Shown here: positions 51,138 to 60,722 of the stretch, one piece after another | How positions within the stretch are numbered: position 1 is the first letter of the stretch | Layout: every line of letters starts with the position of its first letter | Assembly: GCA_017501175.1 (NCBI GenBank) | Contig: JAFVXK010000016.1 | Coordinates: forward strand, 1-64,000 | Source: Clostridia bacterium | GTDB lineage: Bacteria; Bacillota_A; Clostridia; Oscillospirales; CAG-272 | Direction of reading: 5' to 3' | DNA length: 64,000 nt | Notes under the pieces: generated by a model | The model's database searches: none | What the model was told of the DNA's origin: nothing | What the model saw: the letters and a program-made list of their open reading frames with translations, nothing else | Position numbers and translations under genes: made by a program

Positions 51138-52856
51138 ATGCTTAAACGATTTTTGAGCTATTATAAGCCGCACAGAAAAATCTTCGTTCTCGATATGCTG
51201 GCATCGCTCGCGGTTGCGCTTCTCGGAATTATATACCCGATAGTCACGCGCACAATGCTCAACGACTACATACCCGAGAAAAAATACGGCCTGATTATAA
51301 TATCGGGCATAATTCTGCTCTGCCTTTATCTTGTGAGAATGCTTCTCAACTTCTTCATACAGTACAAAGGACACGTAATGGGTGTAAAAATGCAGGCAGA
51401 GATGCGAAGCCAGATGTTCCGTCACCTTGAACGATTACCCTTTGGCTATTTTGACGGGCACGAAACGGGCAAACTGATGTCAAGAATGACCAATGACCTT
51501 ATGAACATCAGCGAGCTTGCCCACCACGGCCCTGAGAACGTCATAATTTCCGGCATCTCCATAATCGTTTCCTTCGTATATCTTTCCACCATCAATCTGT
51601 GGCTGACGCTGATAATATTCGCCTGCGTTCCGCTTCTTTTGATAATTGCAATGCTGCTTCGCAAGAAAATGGTCAGCGCGTTCAAAAAGAGCCGTGAGGC
51701 TATCTCCGAGATAAACGCCTCGCTTGAGAGCAGTATTTCGGGCATTCGCGTCACAAAGGCATTCACCAACGCCGAGCGTGAACAGGAGAAGTTCGAGCGC
51801 GGCAACGAGTTTTTCATTAGCTCACGCAAGGAAGCCTACAAGGCGATGGGACAGTTCCATTCCTCGACCACCTTCATTACCGATATATTCAACGTCATTA
51901 TTCTTATCGCAGGCGGTCTTTTCCTCTACGGCGGAATAATTGAGAACGTCGGAGATTACTCTGCCTTCGTCGTTTCGGTGGGGCTTTTCGTATCTCCGGT
52001 TATGACGCTCATCAATTTTATGGAGCAGTACCAGGACGGCGTGACAGGCTTTGAGCGCTTTTGCGAGGTGCTTGACGCAACTCCCGAGCTGGATTCCGAC
52101 GGTGCACTTGATGCAGGACGTCTTTGGGGACGTATCGTGTTCGATAACGTAACGTCGGCATACGAAGAGGGCAAGGAAATTCTCAAGGGCGTAAGCCTTG
52201 ACGTCGGCGTCGGCAAGAAATTCGCTCTCGTCGGCCCGTCGGGCGGCGGAAAAACCACTATCTGCCACCTTATCCCGCACTTTTACGACGTGTCGGACGG
52301 ACGCATACTTATAGACGGCAGGGATATCCGGAGCTACACGCTTGAGTCACTGCGCCGGAACATCGGCATCGTCCAGCAGGACGTTTATCTGTTCAACGCC
52401 TCAATACGCGAGAACATTCTCTACGGCAGGCTTGACGCTACCGAGGAGGAGGTAATCGAGGCGGCAAAGCGCGCAAATATTCACGACCACGTTATGACGC
52501 TTGAGGACGGATACGATACCGTTATAGGTGAGCGCGGAGTAAGGCTCTCGGGCGGTCAGAAGCAAAGGCTCTCAATAGCCCGCGTATTCCTCAAGAACCC
52601 CGCAATTCTCATACTCGACGAGGCGACGAGCGCCCTCGATAATACCACGGAAATCTTGATACAAGCGGCACTCGACGAGCTGTGCGTGGGACGCACGACG
52701 ATAGTCGTTGCACACCGCCTTTCCACCGTCAAGAACGCAGACGAAATAGCCGTCGTCAAGGACGGAGAAATCGTAGAATACGGCTCGCACGACGAGCTTT
52801 TAGCACTTGACGGTAACTACGCGAAGCTCTACCGCGAGCAGTTCCGCGAGAATTAA
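51138..52856 (+). CDS. ABC exporter half-transporter (membrane domain + ATPase)
   Basis: The 572-residue protein fuses a six-helix membrane domain (about 15-315) to an ATPase domain with Walker A GPSGGGKTT (near 365), signature LSGGQKQR, Walker B ILILDEATSAL and an H-loop VVAHRLST. This is the MsbA/LmrA-like homodimeric type that exports lipids or drugs. It is monocistronic with its own promoter and terminator, so it likely works as a homodimer. Confidence 0.9.
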   Translation: MLKRFLSYYKPHRKIFVLDMLASLAVALLGIIYPIVTRTMLNDYIPEKKYGLIIISGIILLCLYLVRMLLNFFIQYKGHVMGVKMQAEMRSQMFRHLERLPFGYFDGHETGKLMSRMTNDLMNISELAHHGPENVIISGISIIVSFVYLSTINLWLTLIIFACVPLLLIIAMLLRKKMVSAFKKSREAISEINASLESSISGIRVTKAFTNAEREQEKFERGNEFFISSRKEAYKAMGQFHSSTTFITDIFNVIILIAGGLFLYGGIIENVGDYSAFVVSVGLFVSPVMTLINFMEQYQDGVTGFERFCEVLDATPELDSDGALDAGRLWGRIVFDNVTSAYEEGKEILKGVSLDVGVGKKFALVGPSGGGKTTICHLIPHFYDVSDGRILIDGRDIRSYTLESLRRNIGIVQQDVYLFNASIRENILYGRLDATEEEVIEAAKRANIHDHVMTLEDGYDTVIGERGVRLSGGQKQRLSIARVFLKNPAILILDEATSALDNTTEILIQAALDELCVGRTTIVVAHRLSTVKNADEIAVVKDGEIVEYGSHDELLALDGNYAKLYREQFREN

Positions 52857-52882
52857 ACCAAAAACACAAAAGGATAGTAAAA

Positions 52883-52915
52883 GGGTGAGCCGATTTTGGC
52901 TCACCCTCATTTATT
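52883..52915. terminator. Terminator between ABC and zinc-ribbon genes
   Basis: GGGTGAGCC and GGCTCACCC form a perfect 9-bp stem around GATTTT. Confidence 0.85.
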
Positions 52916-52929
52916 ACAAGAATCTAAAA

Positions 52930-54534
52930 TTAAAATTGTGGCTCAAAATTAACGGCAGTATATCTGTCGCTTATTCGTTTTGCCTTTTTTGCCTTGGGAA
53001 CAAGGCTTCCGGGGCAGAATATTGAACCTAGCGCAAATATAAACATTATTATAATTCCTACACTTATACTCACGTCGTAACTCGGTCTAATGTATATGTT
53101 TGCATAATAATTGGCTACAACGACTAATACTATCGTCATAATTAGCGCCAGTGCGGCGAAGACCGCGGTATATATCTTTGAAATCGTTACAAGAAGCTTC
53201 ACGTGCTTACCTGTGATAAAGAAGTATAGACTCTGCCAAAGGATAAGCAATGCGAAAATAACGGTAACAATAAAGAAAATTACTATAAGCGACATTGCAT
53301 TGAGTAGAGGAATGTCCAATTTTGCTCCCAGCAATTGAACCAAAATATCCGAATTCGCGCTCTCACCCATATCGCCTTCTATTTGCTTTTTGGTCATCCG
53401 CGTGAAAATTTCCATTCTCTTTGCGAAATATGCTTCCTTCTCCAACTTGGACATTGCAATCAAAGAGTCAAAATCTTCGCCTTCATCATTGCTTATTGCA
53501 AGCCCCTCGAAGAAACTGACCTTGTGAGATACAGTCACGTTTTTTTCATTATCAGAATAACTTCCGCTAACCTCGGTCTTGAAGGTTACCAAAAATATCG
53601 GTGCAAAAGCAAGGCAGAAAACAACCACCGAAAGAACCAGCGCGATAGCGCGTGATACTATATTTCTGACGGTATCTCTGTTAGAGAATATATAACGGAA
53701 AATCATTGATATGATAACTACTGTCACAACGCAAATCAAAGACCATATTGCCATAGCAGACATTCTGCCGCCTGTATAAATATTTCCTGCATAATAAGCA
53801 GCTAAAATAATCGCCGGCGAAGCAGTAATCAATGCTACCGTCCATTTGTAAAGCTGTGCCTTGCCTCTGTTAACTATATTGAACGTAGCGAGAAGGTTGA
53901 GAAGTGCCACTACAAAAAGGGCTACGCAAAGAATAATATTCAGAATTCCAAAAATCGTGCTCGCAACGAGTGATACGGAAGGACCACCGTCATCAAGCTG
54001 AGTTACAGCTCTAAGACTAATGAAAAAGATTTGGTTAATCTTACTTTTTTCCTTTAGAGTGAGATTTTCAAAATCATCGTCGTCAAAATCTCTGAATTCA
54101 TCCACCAGTTCGCTATATGCGTCGTTTAAATCATCAATATCATCAGTATCCTTAAAGCTATCGAAGAACAGCGTTATATACTGAAAAGCGTTAAGACTAA
54201 ACGTAACATCGACATCAGCATCCATACTGCCCATCATGGGTATTTCTTCATTATCCAAGCTTGTTATAGGCAAAAACGAACCGACAAGCAAAAGAACAGC
54301 CACAGCCATTATTATTGAATTTCGAATTATAGCTACTATCCCTGCGCCCTTTTTAATTTTTGGCGTCATCTTAACCGAATCAACAGACACACCGCTTTCT
54401 GCGGAGATTTTCGCGCCTTCCGTTTCAACACGAGTTGATTCAACAGCCTCATCAACAGGTTGCTTTGCACCGCAGTAAGAGCAAAACACAGAACTGTTTG
54501 AAATTTCTTTTTTGCAGTTAATACAACTTTTCAT
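52930..54534 (-). CDS. Zinc-ribbon multi-pass membrane protein of unknown function
   Basis: The 534-residue protein has an N-terminal zinc ribbon (CINCKKE...FCSYCGAKQ, residues 4-24), a first membrane segment (about 68-90) and about seven more between 165 and 515, with two acidic extracytoplasmic stretches (DDIDDLNDAY region). Such proteins are common and uncharacterised in Clostridia. It is divergent from a small HTH gene and shares an operator-like dyad with it. Confidence 0.7.
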   Translation of the reverse strand: MKSCINCKKEISNSSVFCSYCGAKQPVDEAVESTRVETEGAKISAESGVSVDSVKMTPKIKKGAGIVAIIRNSIIMAVAVLLLVGSFLPITSLDNEEIPMMGSMDADVDVTFSLNAFQYITLFFDSFKDTDDIDDLNDAYSELVDEFRDFDDDDFENLTLKEKSKINQIFFISLRAVTQLDDGGPSVSLVASTIFGILNIILCVALFVVALLNLLATFNIVNRGKAQLYKWTVALITASPAIILAAYYAGNIYTGGRMSAMAIWSLICVVTVVIISMIFRYIFSNRDTVRNIVSRAIALVLSVVVFCLAFAPIFLVTFKTEVSGSYSDNEKNVTVSHKVSFFEGLAISNDEGEDFDSLIAMSKLEKEAYFAKRMEIFTRMTKKQIEGDMGESANSDILVQLLGAKLDIPLLNAMSLIVIFFIVTVIFALLILWQSLYFFITGKHVKLLVTISKIYTAVFAALALIMTIVLVVVANYYANIYIRPSYDVSISVGIIIMFIFALGSIFCPGSLVPKAKKAKRISDRYTAVNFEPQF

Positions 54535-54553
54535 TTTCTTCTCCTTTTTAGCC

Positions 54554-54628
54554 TATTGGGCTATTTGTAGCCTACATTGTATCATATATAGCCCAATTTG
54601 TCAAGAGTTTCGGTCTATAATTAGACCG
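54554..54628 (-). promoter_or_regulatory. Promoter and operator dyads between zinc-ribbon and HTH genes
   Basis: On the minus strand TTGACA (54599-54604) and TACAAT (54576-54581) are 17 bp apart. TTGGGCTA in the spacer and TAGCCCAA downstream form an inverted repeat flanking the -10, with GTAGGCTAC between. On the plus strand CGGTCTATAATTAGACCG (54611-54628) is a palindrome enclosing TATAAT ahead of the HTH gene. Confidence 0.65.
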
Positions 54629-54652
54629 TAATCTTTTTTTTGGAGGCTGAAT

Positions 54653-54895
54653 ATGGATACCTATACAGCGGTTAAAAACAGAATTTTAACGCTCCTCGGC
54701 GAGCACAAAATGTCTATACACAAGCTAGCAATGGAGTCCGCGGTTGCACCGTCGTCAATTAAAAACATTCTCTACGGAAAGAGCAAAAACCCCGGTATAG
54801 TAACCCTGAAAATGCTCTGCGACGGCTTTGGAATAACCCTTATTGAATTTTTCAACACAGAGGAATTCAAAAATCTGGAGCAGGAAATCAAATAG
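54653..54895 (+). CDS. Small XRE/Cro-type HTH regulator
   Basis: The 80-residue protein is a single HTH domain (MSIHKLAMESAVAPSSIKNI with the recognition helix near 30-40) and a short tail, as in Cro/CI-type repressors of 70-80 residues. A TTGGAGG site precedes the start. The palindromes in the shared upstream region make it the likely regulator of itself and of the divergent zinc-ribbon gene. Confidence 0.85.
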   Translation: MDTYTAVKNRILTLLGEHKMSIHKLAMESAVAPSSIKNILYGKSKNPGIVTLKMLCDGFGITLIEFFNTEEFKNLEQEIK

Positions 54896-54929
54896 AGTCG
54901 GATTGACACTCATTCTTAATACGCGACGT

Positions 54930-54976
54930 CACGGACGGCTTCGCCTCATTTTACGTGGGGCGAGGTCGTTTTTTCG
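54930..54976 (+). terminator. Terminator of the HTH gene
   Basis: ACGGCTTCGCC and GGGCGAGGTCGT pair with G-U wobbles and are followed by TTTTTT. Confidence 0.65.
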
Positions 54977-55035
54977 AAATTTTACATTTTCAAACGCGAT
55001 ATTTATTGCGAATTTGGTTCTATCCGAAAAATATA

Positions 55036-55064
55036 TTGATTTTTGACTTCGATATATGTATAAT
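55036..55064 (+). promoter_or_regulatory. Promoter of the nag operon
   Basis: TTGATT (55036-55041) and TATAAT (55059-55064) are 17 bp apart. Confidence 0.7.
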
Positions 55065-55100
55065 TAAAGTATAAATACTCTAATACAAGGGGACAGGTCT

Positions 55101-55865
55101 ATGATTAAACAGTTCACAAAAGACAAGCTCGTCTGCTCCGTTTACGAAACGCGCGCCGACATGGGCGCAGCGGCGGCAGCCGACGTAAGAGAAAAAATCC
55201 TTGAGCTCACCGAGGGACGTGAGTACATAAATATGATTTTTGCGGCAGCTCCCTCTCAGAATGAGGTGCTGGCAAGCCTTATTGCCTACAAGGACATTCC
55301 TTGGGAGAAGATAAACGCCTTCCATATGGACGAGTACATCGGTCTTCCCAAAGAAGCTCCACAGAGATTCGGCAACTTCTTGAAGAATGCAATCTTTGAC
55401 AGAGTTCCCTTTAGAAGCGTTAACCTCATCGACTGCTCGGCTACCGACATTGACGTCGAGTGCGAGAGATATTCGAAGCTTCTCTCTGACTTCCCCGTTG
55501 ACATCGTTTGCCTCGGCATCGGTGAGAACGGACACATCGCCTTCAACGACCCCGGTGTTGCAGACTTCAACGACAAGGCTCTCGTCAAAAAGGCAAAGCT
55601 CGACCTCGTATGCCGTCAGCAGCAGGTAAACGACGGCTGCTTCAAATCTCTTGACGAGGTTCCCGAGTATGCGCTGACGCTCACCGTTCCCGCACTCACA
55701 AGAGGTAAGTACATGTTCTGCGTCGTTCCTGCCGCAACCAAGGCGGACGCGGTTAAGGCTACCGTTGAGGGCCCCATCACCGATATGTGTCCCGCTTCAA
55801 TTCTTCGCACACACGACGGCGCAAAGCTCTACTGCGACAAGGACAGCGGCGCGTACGTTATATAA
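55101..55865 (+). CDS. nagB: Glucosamine-6-phosphate deaminase
   Basis: The 254-residue enzyme has NAFHMDEYIGLP (D77, E78) and LGIGENGHIAFNDP. The position of the catalytic base Asp in E. coli NagB is Asn143 here, followed by the conserved H145; this substitution occurs in many NagB-like proteins. The reaction is GlcN6P to fructose-6-P plus ammonia. It opens an operon with nagA at the end. A related isomerase/deaminase substrate is possible. Confidence 0.87.
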   Translation: MIKQFTKDKLVCSVYETRADMGAAAAADVREKILELTEGREYINMIFAAAPSQNEVLASLIAYKDIPWEKINAFHMDEYIGLPKEAPQRFGNFLKNAIFDRVPFRSVNLIDCSATDIDVECERYSKLLSDFPVDIVCLGIGENGHIAFNDPGVADFNDKALVKKAKLDLVCRQQQVNDGCFKSLDEVPEYALTLTVPALTRGKYMFCVVPAATKADAVKATVEGPITDMCPASILRTHDGAKLYCDKDSGAYVI

Positions 55866-55874
55866 GGAGGCAAA

Positions 55875-56738
55875 ATGTTCAAGCTTGGTATTATAACCGA
55901 CGAGCTCTCGCAGGACCTTGACGAAGCTCTCGCGTTTTCTAAAAAAATGGGGCTTGAGTGCTTTGAGCTTCGTTCAGCGTGGGACAGAGCTCCCTTTACC
56001 TTCACTCACGAGGATTGGCAGACTGTAAAGGCACTTGCCGACAAGTATTCTCTGCCCTGTCTTTCGGTTTCCTCGCCTCTTTTCAAGTGCGACTACTTCG
56101 ACCGTGCAACCGTCGAGGGACAGATACGCGATTTTGAGAAAATGGCAGAGGAAGCATCGGCTATCGGCGTTAAGATGGTGCGTACCTTCGACTTCTTCAA
56201 GGACGAGCGCGTAACGCTCGATATGGTACGTGAGGCTTATCAGCCGGTTATCGAAATCGCAAACAAGTACGGCATCACTCTTATGATTGAGCCCGAGCCC
56301 ACCGCAAACTCCTCGACCTGCTCGGCTACCGCCGCTACCGTAAGATATATAGATAATCCCACGGTCAAGGCACTCTACGACCCCGGTAACGTGCTCTTCG
56401 CAGACACAACCGAGCTTCCCTATCCCGACGCGTACGAGGCTATGGCTGACATCTATTGCCACGTTCACATAAAGGATGCGGTTATGGTTGACGGAAAGCC
56501 CGAGTGCCTTGCTATCGGACACGGCATCGTTGGCTACGAGAACGTATTCAGACGCCTTCTCTCCGACGGCTATGAGAGCGCGGTTATGCTTGAGCCTCAC
56601 TACAAGATAGGCGCAAAGCTCACCGAGGAGCAAATGCAGCGTCCCGGCGGCTCGTCCTTCTCCGACGGAGGACTTCTCTCGGGCGAGGAAGCTATCACCG
56701 AAACCAAAAAAATTATAAATAAAATTCTTAATAATTAA
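55875..56738 (+). CDS. Sugar phosphate isomerase/epimerase (AP endonuclease 2 fold)
   Basis: The 287-residue TIM barrel begins LGIITDELSQDLDEAL and has the metal ligands Glu in LMIEPEP, Asp in ALYDPGN, His in CHVHIKD and Glu in VMLEPH. This is the xylose-isomerase-like fold that includes hydroxypyruvate isomerase and tagatose epimerases. It starts 9 bp after nagB behind AAGGAGG, and with the adjacent dehydrogenase suggests a modified amino-sugar substrate. Confidence 0.85.
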   Translation: MFKLGIITDELSQDLDEALAFSKKMGLECFELRSAWDRAPFTFTHEDWQTVKALADKYSLPCLSVSSPLFKCDYFDRATVEGQIRDFEKMAEEASAIGVKMVRTFDFFKDERVTLDMVREAYQPVIEIANKYGITLMIEPEPTANSSTCSATAATVRYIDNPTVKALYDPGNVLFADTTELPYPDAYEAMADIYCHVHIKDAVMVDGKPECLAIGHGIVGYENVFRRLLSDGYESAVMLEPHYKIGAKLTEEQMQRPGGSSFSDGGLLSGEEAITETKKIINKILNN

Positions 56739-56758
56739 ACCTGAAAGGAATTATTAAA

Positions 56759-57826
56759 ATGGGAAAGAAACTTAACGTTGCTATTATTGGACAGGGTAGA
56801 AGTGGCCGCGACATTCACGGCAAATACTTCCTCACCGACGAGGCAAAGGAGCTTTGGAACATCGTTGCGGTTGTTGACCGTAACCCTGACCGCCTTGCCA
56901 GAGCAAAAGAGCTTTGGAACTGCGATACCTATGCAGAATATCCCGAGCTTTTCGGCAGAACCGACATTGACCTCGTTGTAAACTCCACCTACTCTAATGA
57001 CCACCCCTCCGTTTCTATCGACCTTCTCCGTCACGGCTTCAACGTCGTATCCGAGAAGCCCTTCGCAAGATACGGCTATGAGTGCGAGCAGGTTATCGCC
57101 GCTGCAAAGGAGTCGGGCAAGATGTTCACCATCTTCCAGCAGTCGCACTTCGTTCCTTACATAACCAAAATTCACGAGGTACTCGATTCGGGTCTTCTCG
57201 GTAAGGCACACCACATCTCCATAAAGTTCTCCGGCTTTGCAAGAAGATGGGACTGGCAGTGCTCCAAGAGAATGTACGGCGGTTCGCTTCTTAACACCGG
57301 TCCTCACCCCTTCGAGCACGCTATCACCTTCCTTGACACCGACGATATGCCCAACGTATTCTCTGTGCTCAAGAGAATTAACTCCGCAGGCGACGCTGAG
57401 GACTACGTAAAGTGTATCCTTACCTACCCTGACCGTCCTCTTATCGATATCGAGATTGTCAGCCAGGACGCCTTCAACGACAGAATTTACGACATCTACT
57501 GCGAGCGTGGAAGCATCAAGTGCGCAGGCAACAAGATTATGTATAAGTACCACGACGAGAAGCCTATGCCCGAGCTTGAGCTTGGCTCTCTTATGGGACC
57601 TGACGGCATTTCTCCCGCATACTGCTCCGAGAAGCTCGAGTGGCACACCGTTGAGGAGCCCATCGTAGGTAACGCCTTCAACGTAGGCTCTGCAATGTTC
57701 TATCAGAACATCTACAACCACCTCACCGCAGGCGAGCCTCTCGTTATCCGTCCCGAGAAGATTAAGCAGCTCGTTCAGATAATGGAGCTCATTCACGCGC
57801 AGAACCCCATGGAGATGAAGTACTAA
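56759..57826 (+). CDS. Gfo/Idh/MocA-family oxidoreductase (nag operon)
   Basis: The 355-residue protein has the Rossmann motif VAIIGQGRSGRDIHG (residues 6-20), a SEKPFARYG block (the EKP motif) and a substrate domain including LNTGPHPFEHAITF with the likely catalytic His. It is 20 bp behind the epimerase gene. It probably oxidises or epimerises an amino-sugar derivative before NagA/NagB. Confidence 0.87.
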   Translation: MGKKLNVAIIGQGRSGRDIHGKYFLTDEAKELWNIVAVVDRNPDRLARAKELWNCDTYAEYPELFGRTDIDLVVNSTYSNDHPSVSIDLLRHGFNVVSEKPFARYGYECEQVIAAAKESGKMFTIFQQSHFVPYITKIHEVLDSGLLGKAHHISIKFSGFARRWDWQCSKRMYGGSLLNTGPHPFEHAITFLDTDDMPNVFSVLKRINSAGDAEDYVKCILTYPDRPLIDIEIVSQDAFNDRIYDIYCERGSIKCAGNKIMYKYHDEKPMPELELGSLMGPDGISPAYCSEKLEWHTVEEPIVGNAFNVGSAMFYQNIYNHLTAGEPLVIRPEKIKQLVQIMELIHAQNPMEMKY

Positions 57827-57827
57827 T

Positions 57828-59000
57828 ATGAAAACCGTTATAAAAAACGGTAGGATTATAGCCGACGATGAAATACTCGTCGGCTACAACCTCTATTATG
57901 AGAATGATAAAATTTCTGCCATAACGAAGGACGAGCTTCCGGCAGATGAGGTTATCGACGCTATGGGAAACTACGTTTCCGCAGGCTTCATTGATATGCA
58001 CACGCACGGTGCCGGTGGCTTTGACTTCCTTGACGAAACCGTTGAGGCTTATCTTACCGCCGCCGAAACTATGGCACGTCACGGCACGACTGCGGTTATG
58101 CCGACTCTTACCTCGGTTGACGCCGAGGGTATGAAGCGCTCGGTTGCAGTCTATAAGGAGGCTATCGCAAAAAACGACAAGGGCGCGGCATTTATTGGCA
58201 TTCACGCCGAGGGCCCCTACTTTGCCGAAAGCCAGAAGGGCGCGCAGGAGAGCCGCTTTATCCACCCCTTTATACCCGACGAGTATAGAGAAATACTTGA
58301 CGTCGCAGACGGCGCTATCAAAAGATGGAGCGCCGCGCCCGAGCTGTCCGGTATGGAGGAGTTTGCAGACTACGCAAAGGAGCAGGGTGTGCTTCTCTCG
58401 ATAGGTCACACCGATGCGGATTTTGACGATGCTATGCACGCCTACGAGCACGGCTTTACCCACCTTACCCACTTCTACTCTGCTATGAGTATGGTTCACA
58501 GAAAGAACGCATACCGCATTTCAGGCGTGGTTGAGGCAGGCTATCTTAACGATGGCTTTACCGTAGAGATTATTGCCGACGGAAAGCATCTTCCAGCATC
58601 ACTCCTCAAGCTTATATACAAGGTAAAGGGCGCTGACAATATCGCACTCGTTACCGACTCTATAAGAGCCGCAGGAATGTCCGACGGCCCCTCGATTTTA
58701 GGTAAGATAGACAACGGCATGGAGGTTATCGTCGAGGACGGCGTCGCAAAGCTTCTTGACAGAACGGCATTTGCAGGAAGCGTCGCTACCTTCGACAGAC
58801 TCGTCAGAACTATGATAACTATGGCAGAGGTTTCTCTCACCGACGCTATCAAAATGGCGGCAAAAACTCCCGCGAGAATTCTCGGTCTTACGAGCAAGGG
58901 ACAGCTTAAAGCTGGCTTTGACGCAGATATCGTCGTATTCGACGAAAGCGTCAATATAAAGAGAACCGTCATAGGCGGAAAAACCGTATATACCGCCTAA
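57828..59000 (+). CDS. nagA: N-acetylglucosamine-6-phosphate deacetylase
   Basis: The 390-residue amidohydrolase starts 1 bp after the preceding stop. It has GFIDMHTHG (metal region), GIHAEGPYF with the metal Glu, LSIGHTDADF, HGFTHLTHFYSAMS and LVTDSIRAAG with the catalytic Asp. It removes the acetyl group from GlcNAc6P to give GlcN6P for NagB. Confidence 0.92.
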   Translation: MKTVIKNGRIIADDEILVGYNLYYENDKISAITKDELPADEVIDAMGNYVSAGFIDMHTHGAGGFDFLDETVEAYLTAAETMARHGTTAVMPTLTSVDAEGMKRSVAVYKEAIAKNDKGAAFIGIHAEGPYFAESQKGAQESRFIHPFIPDEYREILDVADGAIKRWSAAPELSGMEEFADYAKEQGVLLSIGHTDADFDDAMHAYEHGFTHLTHFYSAMSMVHRKNAYRISGVVEAGYLNDGFTVEIIADGKHLPASLLKLIYKVKGADNIALVTDSIRAAGMSDGPSILGKIDNGMEVIVEDGVAKLLDRTAFAGSVATFDRLVRTMITMAEVSLTDAIKMAAKTPARILGLTSKGQLKAGFDADIVVFDESVNIKRTVIGGKTVYTA

Positions 59001-59042
59001 ATCCACACAAAATAAAACGAATTTTTCGGAAAGGAGCAGACC

Positions 59043-59876
59043 TTGGACGAAAGCACCTCGCTCTACGTTAATTCCGCGCCCGAAATCGTTGCATACCGCA
59101 GTGTAAAGCAATCGGTAGGAATTCGCGTTCCGCATCTGCACAGCAGATACGAGATATATTATAATATAACCGGCGCTACCGGCTTTATCGTGGACAAGAA
59201 GGTCTATTCCTGCTCCGGACGCGACCTCTTTATAATCCCAAAGGCAAAGGTGCATAAGGCGATAGTTACACCCGGCTCGGAATATGAAAGATGCATCGTA
59301 AGCATAGATTCGAAGATAGTTGACTATATCAATTCTATGCCGCACGCGTCGCGTAATCTTGCTTGGCTTGATTGCGTTGGCGACACCCTCACGGCTAAGG
59401 TGACTCCCGACGACGCTATGCACGAGAAAATTCTATCCTTTGTTGAAAAATACAACGCAAATCAGGGTGAGCTTTCAAAATTTGCGCTCCTTCTCGACTT
59501 TCTCGAAGCGGTAGGCAGTGTATTCAAGAGCTCGCCGATTGCAACGACGATGACTCACGAATCGCTCTCGGTTCGCGCCCTTATCGCTATTGAAGAAAGC
59601 TTCCAGAATACAAAAATCGCCGATATTGCAGAAAGGCTCTACGTCACCGGCGGCCATCTTGGCAAGGTGTTCAAATCAGAGATGGGAATGAGTATTTCAG
59701 ACTACCTCATCTTACGAAAAATCGCCGAGGCAAAAAAGCTTCTGTATATGGGGCTTTCGGTAAAGGAAGCATGCCATCTTTCAGGCTTTGGCAACTACTC
59801 AAACTTTATCAGAACCTTCAAGAATATTGAGGGCTACCCTCCCGGAAAATTCGAAATAATTTCCGAGAGCATTTGA
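59043..59876 (+). CDS. AraC-family regulator of the nag operon
   Basis: The 277-residue protein starts at TTG, 6 bp after AAAGGAG. It has a cupin sensor (about 20-95) and a C-terminal AraC domain (TKIADIAERLYVTGGHLGKVF and VKEACHLSGFGNYSNFIRTF). It lies 42 bp behind nagA on the same strand and probably belongs to that transcript, acting as its regulator. Confidence 0.86.
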   Translation: MDESTSLYVNSAPEIVAYRSVKQSVGIRVPHLHSRYEIYYNITGATGFIVDKKVYSCSGRDLFIIPKAKVHKAIVTPGSEYERCIVSIDSKIVDYINSMPHASRNLAWLDCVGDTLTAKVTPDDAMHEKILSFVEKYNANQGELSKFALLLDFLEAVGSVFKSSPIATTMTHESLSVRALIAIEESFQNTKIADIAERLYVTGGHLGKVFKSEMGMSISDYLILRKIAEAKKLLYMGLSVKEACHLSGFGNYSNFIRTFKNIEGYPPGKFEIISESI

Positions 59877-59898
59877 TTATTTGATAAAAATAAACGAA

Positions 59899-59940
59899 AA
59901 AGCGGGGACACCGACCTTGAGTGCTCCCGCTCTTTTTATA
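59899..59940. terminator. Terminator between the AraC gene and sigG
   Basis: AAAAAGCGGG pairs with CCCGCTCTTTTT between convergent genes, ending in a T run. Confidence 0.85.
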
Positions 59941-59945
59941 TTGTT

Positions 59946-60722
59946 TTATTGCATATATTTGCGAAGCTTGTCAATCGCTCCTTTTTCAATGCGCGACACC
60001 TGCGCCTGCGATATACCGATTTCGGCGGCGATTTCCATCTGCGTCCTTCCCTTGTAAAAGCGGCGCTCTACTATTCCAAGCTCACGCGGCGAGAGCTTTT
60101 TGAGGGCTTCCTTCAAGCTCAAATTTTCTATCCAAGCCTCGTCACTCTCGCTCTCGTCTGCAAGCTTGTCTATAACGTACACGCTATCCTCGCCGTCGCC
60201 AAAGGCGCTGTCAAAGAGCGATATAGGCTCAACTATCGCCTCCATTGCCTCGCCAACCGCCTCCTCGCTTGTACCGAGCCTTGTGGCAATCTCCGAGAGC
60301 GTCGCCTCTCTTTGCTCACACCTTGCTATCTCCTCCTTAGTCTGAAGGGCGCGGTAGGCAAGGTCACGCACACTTCTCGAAACTCTCACGGCGTTATTGT
60401 CACGCTGGTATCGCCTTACCTCGCCTATAATCATCGGAACAGCATAGGTCGAAAATCTTACGTCCATACTGAGATTAAAATTATCTATTGCCTTAATAAG
60501 CCCAAGACAGCCCACCTGAAACAAATCGTCAATGCTCTCGTGCTTTGGATTAAATTTTTGTATAACCGAGAGAACAAGACGCAGATTGCCAATAGTCAGC
60601 GCGTCTCTTGCCTCCTTGTCGCCACTTTGAGCCTTAGCCAGAAGCTCACGCTTCTCCTCCTCGGTAAAGGTTTTAAGCTTTGCGGTGTTAACTCCGCAAA
60701 TCTCAACGAGTTTTCTTCGCAT
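59946..60722 (-). CDS. sigG: RNA polymerase sporulation sigma factor SigG
   Basis: The 258-residue sigma factor begins with the sigma-G signature VEICGVNTAKL. It then has region 2 (NLRLVLSVIQKFNPKHE, DLFQVGCLGLIKAIDNF), region 3 and region 4 (TQMEIAAEIGISQAQVSRIE). Sigma-G directs late forespore genes, of which spoIVB is a known target in Bacillus and Clostridia. The start at MRRKLVEI has GGGAG 6 bp upstream. Confidence 0.93.
   Translation of the reverse strand: MRRKLVEICGVNTAKLKTFTEEEKRELLAKAQSGDKEARDALTIGNLRLVLSVIQKFNPKHESIDDLFQVGCLGLIKAIDNFNLSMDVRFSTYAVPMIIGEVRRYQRDNNAVRVSRSVRDLAYRALQTKEEIARCEQREATLSEIATRLGTSEEAVGEAMEAIVEPISLFDSAFGDGEDSVYVIDKLADESESDEAWIENLSLKEALKKLSPRELGIVERRFYKGRTQMEIAAEIGISQAQVSRIEKGAIDKLRKYMQ

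Noticed and set aside
56735..57796. Long minus-strand open frame opposite the second Gfo/Idh/MocA gene
   Set aside because: Same reason: full antisense overlap with a well-supported enzyme.
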